This document shows positions 44,241-54,691 of a stretch of DNA of 64,000 nt, one piece after another; position 1 is the first letter of the stretch; every line of letters begins with the position of its first letter. The stretch comes from Seiridium cupressi. Taxonomy: Eukaryota; Ascomycota; Sordariomycetes; Amphisphaeriales; Sporocadaceae. The translations under genes and the position numbers were made by a program. The stretch covers positions 1 to 64,000 of the forward strand of contig JARVKI010000062.1 of the NCBI GenBank assembly GCA_036674765.1. The letters run 5' to 3'. Under the pieces are notes generated by a model that was given only the letters and a program-made list of their open reading frames with translations, made no database searches and was not told where the DNA came from.

Positions 44241-45014
44241 ATGAAAGCCGCCGCCTTCCTTGCCGTCCTGCCCTCGGCAGTAACGGGTTACAACCTCTTC
44301 CGCTCCACCGCCGTGCTACCCACCAAGACTCTCGGCCGCCGTGAGGACTCCTGGGGTGGTGCCGTATCCCTGGGCCCGACCAAGTCTCGCATCACCAAGG
44401 CCGTGACCACCATCACCCCTGGCGAGGCCCCTTCGACCCAGGCGGGCGAGCTATTCTTGTGGCCCGGTATGTCGAACGGCACTGGCGATCTCGTCCAGAC
44501 CACCCTCGAGTCGTGGCCCGATAACAGCTGGTGCGGTGCTGAGACTGGCGAGTGGTGCATTCGCTGCTCGCTCTTCGGCTCATTCGGCCAGCTCGATGGG
44601 GATGCCGCCGCCGTCTCTGGCGACATGAGTGTCGAGATTGTGTACGAGCTCCAGAGTGATGGAACGACCTGGCTCCAGACCGCGACAGACGTCAGCACCA
44701 GCACAGTGTTAAGCACTTTCTCGTACGACAGTGGTCCGTATATGGTAAAACACTCCTCTAATCTCCCACAGAGGCCGAAATACTGACCACATACACAGAC
44801 TGGCTACGGTACTGGAACCGAGTGCGATGGAGGATGCAGTGGCACTGTTGCCGCTCAGACCTACAAAAACACCGTAATTACTCTATACGAAGCGGACTCA
44901 ACTTTCGGTGACACTATCTCGACCAGCCAAGGCGCCACTTACTCTGGCTTGACCAACAGCGACAACGGAAAGGTGTGGACAATCGCTGAGATCGACATTC
45001 CGGCCATGTCCTAA
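44241..45014 (+). CDS. Small secreted protein of unknown function
   Basis: Two exons, 44241-44744 and 44799-45014, joined in phase 0 across a 54-bp intron (GTAAAA ... CACAG), giving 239 residues. Residues 1-17 form a signal peptide. A short propeptide may end at GRR (residues 32-34). The mature part has ELFLWPGMSNGTGDLVQT and EWCIRCSLFG, a C-GGCSGT motif after the intron (TECDGGCSGT) and ends WTIAEIDIPAMS, suggesting an all-beta extracellular fold. I recall similar hypothetical secreted proteins in many ascomycetes but no defined activity. An eqolisin- or concanavalin-like sandwich is conceivable but the catalytic residues were not identified. Confidence 0.8.
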
Positions 45015-45643
45015 GATTGACACTTTCGTACGGGATGGTTGGTTTCATTTCTTGTATATATGCTCGATATCTGATTCCAATGTCATGTTAATACTTATCA
45101 TGGTCGCGCAACATCCTTGTGGACTGGTTCACTCCCATCTTGCAGTTGATCTAAGGTTGAACGTGTCCTGTCTTGCTGTCACGCTAGCTCATAGCAGCTA
45201 TCACTGCTGGGGATGCACTGACGCCATTTGACTGCAGCCTCTCGGTGCGGGCTATCTCTCTTTCCTGTCATGATTAACTATGTCATACTATGATGTTCAT
45301 TTGACTCGAAATGACAGAGTTTACTGGTCGTAATCAGCACTTACTTTTTCCTTTCGTGATGCTAAACGAGTACTACGCAACGCTGCGCGCAGCTTCGCGT
45401 CATGGAACAAGAAGCGGTGATGTAAGTAATACGGGAGAAACTTTAATCATGTAATAGCTTGGAAAAATTGCATTACGCTCATCGTGCCATATACTTGGCT
45501 GGTGGTTAGAGGACTTGTCACGTGCGGGTTCCACGAGGAGGCTTTCGCTTGATTGGACTGCCTAAAGCGGCTGAAATTATATCCCCTCACGATCGCTTCC
45601 CTGCCTGAGTGATGACGCGAACCACCAAGCCATATACTACAAT
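45015..45643. other. Intergenic region
   Basis: 3' flank of the secreted-protein gene and promoter of the HeLo-NACHT relic. Nothing else seen. Confidence 0.5.
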
Positions 45644-48398
45644 ATGGCAGAGGTGGCCGGGTTGGTCTTAGGTGCCGTTGGCGTCGTAGGGATTAGAGGT
45701 GCATTCAAGGATGCGGTCGAGCTATTTTCGTTAATTACCGCTCCCCAAAAATTCAGCCGCGACTACGAAATCAGGAGCACCCAGCTAGACATCGAGAAGT
45801 TGATCCTGCTCCAAGGGGCCGACCGTGTACGTCTCCTCGGTGAAGACTATGACAGACGGCTGGATGACGTTGATATTGGGCGTGGGGTCGTACGAATTCT
45901 GCATTCTGTGCAGATTCTCATGACTGATGCACAGCAAATGCCACGGCCGGTGTGGTCGAGCGACATGACAGGATCTTCAATCAGTTGTCGACTTGCACAC
46001 TGTCATAACGATAGGTGACTCCTCAGTGGGCTCGCACAAAGCATTTGCAGAACGCGCGGAGTACGAGCTGCGCCGCCGCGAAGAAGCTTCCCGAAATCGA
46101 AGTCCTCGACCTTAACTGGTTCCGTATGATAGAAGACAGAAGGGACAGCGTCAGAGGAGCGTACACTAAAACCCTTGACTGGGCCCTGCGGCCCCAGACA
46201 GTGGTGCGCTCTAGGATGACATGTCCGGATGGTTCTTGAACGGCACTGGAATTTACTGGATATGTGGAAGGCAGGCAGCGGGAAGTTCACTTTGATGAAA
46301 CACTTGTTTTATAACCCGCTGGTGCCAAAACTACTTTCACAGTGGTCCAAGGTCGAGAAGAGCGGCAAGTGTGACGGCAAGAAATGTCACAAGTATGACA
46401 AGGGCGTTGATTGTGGTAAGTGCGATGAGTTCTATAAATGTGATGACTGTGTGCTGGGCAGCTTTTTCTTCTTGAACCTCGGCTCCGCACTACAAAAATC
46501 GCATGAAAGACTGTTAAGGGCTGTGATTAATCAGTTACTCTCTGCCTGTCCTGGGCTCATACCAGAAATGCTTCCAGGAATATGGAAGGCGGCCCGGCTT
46601 CAGAAGCCGGGTGAAAATTTGTCCCTTCCAACAACAGCTGAGACTACGTTTGCCATGGAGACGTTTGAGAAGCGTTATAATGGCCGCAAAGCATTCTGTT
46701 TCTTCATTGACGGAGATGACGAACTTGAGGGAGATTATACGGATAGTATTTCTATTCTTGAGCAGCTGACGGCGAATAAGCCTATCAAGGCTGTGGTTCT
46801 CAGCCGGCCAATCCCCAAGTGTGCGATGGCATTTGGCCAACTCCCTCAACTGAGGCTCAAAGACCTAAACAGACCCGACATCTATACATATGTCCAGGAT
46901 ATAATTGCGCAACACAGTTACATGCGGAAGGTATCTAGATCAGGGCGACGCAATTCTATATGACCTGATTGACAAGTCGGCGGGGGGTTTCTTTGGGTCA
47001 TACTCGCGTGCAAGGACTTAATCGCCGGCTTTGCAGACTGTGACCAAATAGAAGAACTCCGTCGCTGAACGGAAGAGCTACATCCTGAGCTGGAGAGTAT
47101 CTTTGATCAAATGATGGGCAGTGATGGGTGTTCTGCCCGTGTGGGTCACCCAGCAGTAGATAGGTTCACCTCCAGCTCCAGCTCCTCCAGCTTCAGCTTC
47201 CCCATCCTTCAGGATCACCAGTCTACGTGTTTCCACCCATATTGCCTTACATCAGGCAGAACAAAGAAACGCCACCAAGAACAGGGCACAAAATTGCTGC
47301 GCACCTCATACATTTATAAGTGGAGAGAGCGAGGACACCGGAACGAACATCCAATTTCTGCTGTTTCAATGGCCGAAGCGGAGATTCTGTCAGGGGCCTA
47401 TCGGCAGTGGACGATGGAGGAGAGGTCAGAGGCCTAAGAAGAGGTTGCTGAGCGCCTCAGGAGTCGTAGCGGTGGACTACTCGAGTTGCAGATCCATCAG
47501 CACATCCGGACGGAACGAGTTAGCAATCCCGATGCAATGGCCGTTGAGTTCATACATCGCTCTGTTTTCGAGTTCTTGTCATGCCGCGAGGTTTGGACCT
47601 GCCAAGTCTCAGGATAGCGGACGAGAGCTATGGAGAGGCCTCTGAGATACCCGTCCTCAAACTGCAAGGCTGCATCCGATCTCTAGACCATGGCAATGGG
47701 ATTCTGGGCTGGTCTATGTTCAAGGAAGGACTTGACTGGGGGCGCCTACGCTGACCAGCAGAGATCGACCGACCGAGAGAATATTTTCTGGAAGCCGGAG
47801 CCCTTCCTGGCGATGCCAGAATTGTGATTCACCAAAGGGGCGTACCTGCCACGCCTGGTGCTCATCAACAACCACGATCAAAGACCACGACATTCCCAAG
47901 CCAGTCTGCCTCTTGGCGTCGAGCGAGGTGGGGTCAACTTGTGAAAGAACACCCAGCACTTCTCTAAGTAGTCAGAGAGGTTAAGTTCCCTTGCTCATGT
48001 GCGCCTCTCTACCGCCTTGCGAGCGCCGACTTTATGTCTGGTCCCAAGGGATAACACGCTGCTACCACGCCACTACGCTCAAAGACTTGCTCGAAGCTGG
48101 GGCGAATCCAAATCTTGCCATGCCTCCTGGTCAACCGCCTTGGCATAGCTGGCTGATGAAAATGGCTGAATCTTGGACTACGTTGGAGAAAGAGTCCCAG
48201 CTTGCAGCTGTTGACATGAGCATGTCGTTCCTCGATTTCGGGGCGTATTCGGTATACCATGGTACAACCATTACAGAATTGATTCGTACGGTGTCTTCTC
48301 GGAAATATGTCACCGAAGGAGTTCCTCAAGTGTTGTCAAGGGTGGAAAGCCTAAAGCAACTGGTGCTTCACTTAGAGCATGCAAAAATGATTTGGTAA
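45644..48398 (+). pseudogene. Decayed HeLo-NACHT (NLR-like) incompatibility gene
   Basis: The ATG at 45644 opens a HeLo-type domain (MAEVAGLVLGAVGVVGI, AFKDAVELFSLI, SVQILMTDAQQM). The linker WFRMIEDRRDSVRGAY lies in another frame near 46115. The NACHT P-loop is split: GIYWICG precedes, and KAGSGKFT follows in the next frame at about 46265-46290, one base apart. Walker B is AFCFFIDGDDELEGDY near 46690-46740. Further pieces, all in frame order but broken, are SAGGF near 46980, EELHPELESIFDQMM near 47080, VEFIHRSVFEFLS near 47535-47580, and an ankyrin-like LLEAGANPNLA with PPWHSWL at about 48090-48150. In-frame stops at 47066-47068 (TGA), 47435-47437 (TAA) and 47615-47617 (TAG) are also present. 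The intact ancestor would have been a STAND NTPase controlling heterokaryon incompatibility. Confidence 0.8.
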
Positions 48399-48669
48399 GG
48401 TGTGCCAGTGAATGGCCTGCTAGTATTTTAAGTCTAAACCCTATTAGGGACTAACTAGACGGTTTGGAGTGGTTGGTTTTACTATATGGGGTATAATGAT
48501 GAGAAAATATAAGCCGGGGAGCAGGTGAGCTGCGGTCTCAACTGTGATATCTATTGTACAACATTTATAAATTCTGCCGTACTAGAGCCCATATGTGATC
48601 GCCTTGAGGACCGACGCTTGATCAAGCCCAGGTACTGGGCCCTCTATACCGTGTAGAGAATGACGAGCC

Positions 48670-49185
48670 CTATAAAAGAAGAGATGCTGCCGAGAGCCCA
48701 ATGAGCGCGGGGAGCTGTTGTCTTGCCGCGCCGTTACCGATAAGTCGACGTTTCCCTTCTACTTCTACCGAACACCACACAAAGTTCAGCCAATGGCCGT
48801 ATCCATCGTCCGTCAACGTAGTCTCCCAGGTCCGGGCATTGGCACATTCAAACCACGCGGCTAGGTCCCCATGCCGGGGTGTGTATACTACCCGGCGGTC
48901 CTAGTACGATAACATGACAATGACAGCAGTTACAGACGAACCACAGAACCCGTCAAGGCCAATGACAGCCCAGACGGAATACGGAAGGCGGGTGTAGACG
49001 GCAAGGACGACGTAAAACTTGAGTTGCGTAGTCAGGCCGGCGGCCCCAATTGTCACATATTCTGCCGTGACTTTCTGCATCTCACTCGTTCCAGTAGCCC
49101 CTTATGCCACCAGGACCATCAAGTTGGCAAAGAGGATGATGTGCAAGAGGACTGCACCGATCTTGGGCCTCTTATGGGACGACAT
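48670..49185 (-). pseudogene. Integral membrane protein relic with two in-frame stops
   Basis: One continuous minus-strand frame of 171 codons runs from the ATG at 49185 to TAG at 48670-48672, interrupted only by TAA at 49102-49104 and TAG at 48901-48903. Translation shows helices IGAVLLHIILFANLMVLVA, YVTIGAAGL and VWAVIGLDGF, then a hydrophilic segment AAWFECANARTWETTLTDDG and GHWLNFVWCSVEVEGKRR. Both stops fit former CAA/CAG glutamine codons. Preservation of the frame across the stops argues for recent, point-mutational inactivation. Family not identified; a four-helix MARVEL-like topology is possible. Confidence 0.65.
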
Positions 49186-51835
49186 ATTGCTTTTTGAGGC
49201 TTCGCATGAAGTCGAGGATTAATGGTTTTATTGGGACGTTGCTCAAAGCTAAGCTGGGGCGGCAGAGGCATCTTCTGGCGTGCATTTAGGATGCGAGATG
49301 ACGAGGACCAAGAATGATGCCTCTTCATGTCTTCGCGTGGCTGGTCCACCTTCAGCCGCACACAATTAAGCGTTCCCTTCCCAATTACAAGTTGCGACGC
49401 CCCACTTCGCGATGTTTTCAGCTTGGGGTCGGGGTGCCGAGTTACCGAGGATGCTGCGGGATTTTGCTGTGTAACGAAAAATCGCATTTGAATCAAAGCC
49501 TGTGTATTGGATGTACTGCATCTTAATGCATAGGGAGCGATGCCTCTGCGGAGCGCTCGGTGACTCCAGTGCTTCCCCGGGAGGTTGATCTCGATTCGCG
49601 CCGCTGGTATGCCCTCTTTCGGTGTGAATAAAGTGTTAGCTTGCTGCGGCTCGACCAGTGTCCCGCCTCTGGTTCTGAGCTTGAAGATGTTGTCCGACGA
49701 TACGGCATCCTAGGCAGAGCAGCTTGACGACACTATGCGCAGATTGATGCAAATCAGACACATGACCAGAAAATGCATGGCCTCTAGATTGATTATCGAT
49801 AAAGGCCGAAGATGCTGTAACTGCATGCCGAGGACCGGAGAACATCTTCCCGTACAGTGATGACACAGCGCAGTTGGCAAAGATCTTCCATTCGTCTTTA
49901 ACCCTACCTTCCTGGAAGCCCTGAGTCCATGGATAAAGATATGGAGACGCAAGGAAGATTCCCTGCTGGTAACGGTACCTTCTTCGTCACAGTGTAGTGT
50001 TTTCTTGGTTTTTTGCTCAAGCATGAAGGCCGTCCGCATTTCGTTATCTTCAACTGAGGACAGTCCTTGCCCTTGCTGGCATCGACAGAGAGAAACAACT
50101 ACAGCGGTCCCACCACGTACCCTGTACGTGATGTTGGTTCTGCGTGACTGAACGAGACGAGCTGCGATGCACGTTCTAAGACTGTTTTAACCATAGCCCT
50201 CAAGAGATCGACTGAGTGGGCAACAGGCCGAAAAGCCGAGGTAGTCGAGGTAGAGTACCTATGATGGAAGGACGTGCCTTGCCGGAAGAATGGTTTCGGT
50301 CGGTCCTCAAGGCTTCTTTCGAAATTCAAACAGGACACCTAGTGCATCATCATTCGCGACAAGTGTTTGTTACGTGAATTCCCACATACCATCAAAATCG
50401 AGGAATATTGTTTCCTTGTGTGTCAATTATTTAGTATTTGCATCTCACTAGCGAGGCTTACTAACCCAGCTTCTCAGAGCTGTTCGGGTACCTTGCACGC
50501 TTTAGATCCATCAGGTGGGAGCGAATGCCAAGGACAGGAGAGAAAAGTAGACTGCGCTGTGTTCAATAACGGTAGAACGGATGTCTCCAAACTGGTGGAC
50601 ATGGTATCAGGGAGGGTGGAATGCGATCTCGTGTTTGAACAACCGACGGAGAACAGCGAGTGGGACGTTCAACGCTGACCCGCCAAGTCACGCCATCAGA
50701 TCTATCTGATTTTCCCGTTGCGGACCGCCGTGCTTGACGCTTGGTGTGGACTTCAAACACGCGAAGGCCCTATGGACTTGCCACTAGGCGTAAAAGAGGC
50801 AGCTGGTGCGCATTAGTCGAATCTATTAATGGCATGTTTATCCAATTGGGTCGCCTAACATCGCGTCCGAGCTACTGGACTGCCCTAGAACAATTTTGGA
50901 GGGGTTGGGAAATGAGCCGCATCAACCTCAGCAAACCGATGAGGCGATTCTCCTCATCTTGAAAGAAACATTTCTAGCCCCCAACCGCACCGTTAGTTGG
51001 CTGCGAGAGGCATCCCGTAGGATGCTTACAGGAAAAATCACTCGCAGTGACATCTTACAAATCATCTTGACTTGCACACAACATCGTGGGAGTCGTCCCA
51101 GAGCGTTGTGCGGTGCAATTTGTAACGGTTCTTGATTGGCTAGAAAGCGTCAGCTGAATGCATCGACCCCGCGTTGAGGCGACGGGCCCTCAATACATAC
51201 ATTAAGCGAGGCCTAGGTCGGACCGACTGCCTAGGGCCAGGCCTGAAGGGTGATTTCAAGCTTAATTCCATGCTTAATCGGGCCATCCCTTCATTAATTT
51301 CCCCTGAGATCCGTGCGTTCTACGATGCAGCCATGTCAAGCTGTTGGGTTATGATTGGCTTTTCGATAACGTCCAGTGGCAAGGTCCTTTCGTCCTGTGT
51401 GCCGCTCCAGCCTAGTGCTACAATGTAGGTAGGCCAGTGGCAGTCTTATCCCGGTGGGCTCAGAGCACCCACGGGACCCGGCTTGCCCAAAGTCATACAG
51501 TATCGGGTGATGATTGCAATCCCAAGAGAAATACCCATGTCACGAGGTGGCAGCAGACAAATCAACCTGGCATCAGCAACAGCAAAATTAGTGGTCGCGC
51601 AGCTTGCTGGTATGGTTTTGGTGGACGCAGCTTACTGGGGAGGGACGGCTTAATAAGCTCTTCACCAAGCTTCGTGTAGTACCTATTAATAGCGGCTCTA
51701 GTTTTTGGCCATGGATCAACTCTGGCGCCAGTTTAGACTGCATATATAGCCGTACACGTCTCGTCGCTCTCAAGGTTCTCTCTGGCACACTCAGGTGTCA
51801 GTCAACCACACAGTCTCGACAGTCCCAAGTGCACA
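49186..51835. other. Gene-poor region (2.6 kb)
   Basis: No gene recognised. Two coding-like but unassigned plus-strand frames exist at 50367-50678 and 50896-51135 (the latter with ILLILKETFLAPNRTVSWLR). 51640-51835 is the promoter of the glucanase. Confidence 0.45.
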
Positions 51836-53196
51836 ATGCGGTACACTACTCTTGCGCCCATTCTTCTTGCTGGAGCTGCCCATGCCTGGCTTCCAGAAGA
51901 GCGTGACTTGCCAGCATTCAACCAAACCGCTCGTTTCGAAAAGCTAGGAAAGCGATTCGACCCTTCCCTACCAAGTGGGATCACCAAAATCCGCGGTGTC
52001 AACTTCGGAGGTAGGTTGTCAACCAAATTCCGCTCATACTCCTTTCCTTGGCACACACGCTAACTGGTGAGTAAATTGCAGGATGGCTAATATGTGAGCC
52101 ATGGATGATGAGCACTGAATGGAGCAATATGGGCTGCGGCAGTTCCGCCTCTGAGTTCGACTGTATGACCGACCACTACCAGGGCAGCAATCGCGAGGCC
52201 GGTAACCAAGCTTTCGAGCAGCACTGGAAGACTTGGATCAATGCCGATACTGTCCAGGCTGTCCATGATGTCGGCTTGAATACAATCCGAATTCCCATCG
52301 GCTACTGGTCCTACAATGATATCGTCGATACGGCAAGCGAGCCGTTCGCTGACGGCAGCCGCATGCTTCCATATCTCGACGCTGTCATACAGAAGGCTGC
52401 CGACCTCGGTATGTACGTCATCCTCGACCTGCACGGTGCCCCTGGTGGCCAGCAGCAAGACGTTTTCACTGGCCAGAATCCCAATCCTGCCGGGTTCTTC
52501 AACGACTACAACTATGGTCGCGCCGAGAAGTGGCTCACATGGATGACCAACCGAATTCATAACAACGCGGCATACTCGGCCGCCGTGGGAATGATCGAAG
52601 TGCTCAACGAGCCCGTATCAAAACACGACGCCAACGGTCGCTACCCTGCCCCCGGCGAAGATACAAGCTTGACGCAGACCTACTATCCCGGGGCTCTGAA
52701 GGCCGTCCGCGATGCCGAAGCTGCCCTCAACGTGGCTGATAATAAGAAGCTGCATGTGCAGTTCATGTCTAGCAAATGGGACTCTGGTGACCCGCGCACT
52801 TCCGCCAGTGTCGCGAATGACCCATTCACCGCCTTCGACGACCATAACTATATCGGGTTTGCCCTGACTAACGGCGGCGACCAGTACAGTCTCATGCACA
52901 GCGCCTGCACCGATTCGCGCCTCGTCAGTGGCGAGAATTTCGAGATCACGGGCGAGTGGAGCATGACGTCCAGTGTGGATTGGAGCGATGCCGCCTTCTT
53001 CACCAAGTTTTTCACCGCACAGCAGCAGCTCTATGAAGTGCCGGGTATGAACGGATGGGTTTTCTGGACTTGGAAGACCGAGTTGAACGACCCTAGATGG
53101 ACATACTCTTATGCCACTTACCTCAAGTACATTCCTACTGATGCAGTGGCTTTGCAGAACAATGTCTACCAGGACGTCTGCGCTGATTATAAATAA
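51836..53196 (+). CDS. Secreted GH5-family beta-glucanase (exo-1,3/endo-1,6 type)
   Basis: Two exons, 51836-52010 and 52082-53196, with a 71-bp intron in phase 1, giving 429 residues. Residues 1-17 are a signal peptide (ends AHAWLP). The catalytic domain has the GH5 hallmarks: RGVNFGGWLICEPW at residues 53-66, LNTIRIPIGYW, LDLHGAPGGQQ, the acid/base Glu235 in VLNEP, and the nucleophile Glu350 in ITGEWS, followed by GWVFWTWKTE. The enzyme hydrolyses beta-glucan in the wall or medium and acts outside the cell. The fungal exo-1,3-glucanase and endo-1,6-glucanase subgroups of GH5 share these motifs, so the linkage specificity is left open. The gene looks intact. Confidence 0.93.
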
Positions 53197-53905
53197 AGGT
53201 CAGGGGATGGGGAGTCTTGAAAGAACAAGACAGCACTTGGGATTAAAAAGCTACTGACATCTAAATCGGCGGACGGAATGAAGGAGTACTTCAACTGAGC
53301 GTATGCCAATTCAAATGTAAATATTGACTGAAAGTAAATGACCAAGGCCAATAAAATTGGATGTTTGGTAGCATAAAAATATATGTATCAATGCTATTGA
53401 TATCATAATTCCGACACAACCGAATGACGAAGATATTTGACGCCGTTGGTCTAAACTGTTACTTGATTCCAACGCCAATTCCTGGTAATCTGGACAATGC
53501 CCCTACTAGAGCCCAGCTAGTCACTGGTGACATACTTGAGTGGACACAATCGAGGTGTAAATGGGTAAGTACCGATTACAAAGTCAAAAGCGTCGCTGTG
53601 ATTCTGAGTATCGTGGATTCAATAACTGTATGAATGAGAGAAGACACGTCAATGTGTTGATGCAATGCCCCACAGGGAGAGTCTCAACATTCAAGAAGTC
53701 ATACAAGTGGTACACAGTAATTTTGTGAATGGAAACATAAATACATAACTTGGATAGTCTAAGTATGAGATATACACACAAGCTTTGAGGCTTGAAGAAT
53801 ATACAAAAGAGCAGAAAGAATACTACGCCAGAATGAGCAGTTGATTTGATCTCAACAAACACACTAACTTATACACTCCATGCTCTTCAAACAAGTGCAA
53901 CCAGT
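53197..53905. other. Intergenic region, convergent 3' ends
   Basis: A/T-rich space between the converging glucanase and VTPD-repeat genes. No gene seen. Confidence 0.5.
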
Positions 53906-54691
53906 CTAGAGGAGAACAGCAGCTCCCAGTGCAAGCAACCCCATAGCAGGACGAATAGCACCAGCAGCTGCGGTGACTACGACCTGTGAAGTCGTGGCGG
54001 AGGCGGTGGGGTTCACCGGCGTGACGGTGCCAACATCGACGGTCGGGGTAACATCGGGGGTGACATCAGGTGTGACATCAGGTGTGACATCGGGTGTGAC
54101 ATCGGGTGTGACCTCAGGGATGGTCGTGGCTGCAACGGGTGTTGTTGTCGGGATACTCCTGACGACAGTACAGGGGCAGTTCGTAACTGTCAAAGTAGTG
54201 GCGGAACTGACGGTGTAGGTCTGCTGGTTGAAGGTGACAGTGGTGGCCTCCGGGCAGTAGGTCGTCAGCTCGGTGTAGACCATGGTAGTGTATACCACGG
54301 AAGCAGCGGCGGCGGTGCCAGTGCAGGTGCCTCTATCGACGGCAGTAGCATTGCAGAAATGGAAGTTACTCTCGGGGACCGGAGCAGCAGTGGCTGAACA
54401 ATCGCCGCGGGCAATAGCCGCGGTGTTGCAAACGACTGCGGTGGCGGTGACCGTGTCGGTCGTAACGGAGCAGGCTGTCGGAGTGTCCAGACTTCCATCG
54501 GAGCTGTATGGGTTATATCCTAGACAGGTAGCGTAATCCGAAGCGCAGACGGCATGATTAGCACCGGCCTGGCTCCGGCAGGTGTTGTATGCGTCGGAGC
54601 ATGCAGTGGCGCATGCATCTTGCCTCTGGACGGCCGCGAAGCTGGTGGCCGCATAAGCAATAAAGGTCATAATAGCAGTGATGTACTTCAT
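53906..54691 (-). CDS. GPI-anchored cell-wall protein with VTPD repeats
   Basis: A single minus-strand exon of 261 residues from the ATG at 54691, which directly begins a signal peptide (MKYITAIMTFIAYAATS); the frame is open a further 14 codons upstream but without an ATG. The mature N terminus (after VQRQ) has a Cys-rich block (CATACSDAYNTC, CASDYATC, VVCNTAA) reminiscent of small fungal surface domains. A Thr/Val-rich block with YTELTTYCPEATTVTFNQQ and TVTNCPCTVV follows, as found in other adhesive wall proteins. Next come about six Val-Thr-Pro-Asp units and a C-terminal hydrophobic tail suited to GPI attachment. It would be displayed on the cell surface. Family-level function is unknown. 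Confidence 0.8.
   Translation of the reverse strand: MKYITAIMTFIAYAATSFAAVQRQDACATACSDAYNTCRSQAGANHAVCASDYATCLGYNPYSSDGSLDTPTACSVTTDTVTATAVVCNTAAIARGDCSATAAPVPESNFHFCNATAVDRGTCTGTAAAASVVYTTMVYTELTTYCPEATTVTFNQQTYTVSSATTLTVTNCPCTVVRSIPTTTPVAATTIPEVTPDVTPDVTPDVTPDVTPDVTPTVDVGTVTPVNPTASATTSQVVVTAAAGAIRPAMGLLALGAAVLL
54048..54119 (-). repeat. Six 12-bp coding repeats (Val-Thr-Pro-Asp)
   Basis: Consecutive 12-bp units (54048-54119) encode VTPD in the spacer of the GPI protein. Two sub-variants (ACATCAGG and ACATCGGG on the plus strand) alternate in blocks, which suggests slippage or unequal exchange. Copy number is probably variable between strains. Confidence 0.9.
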
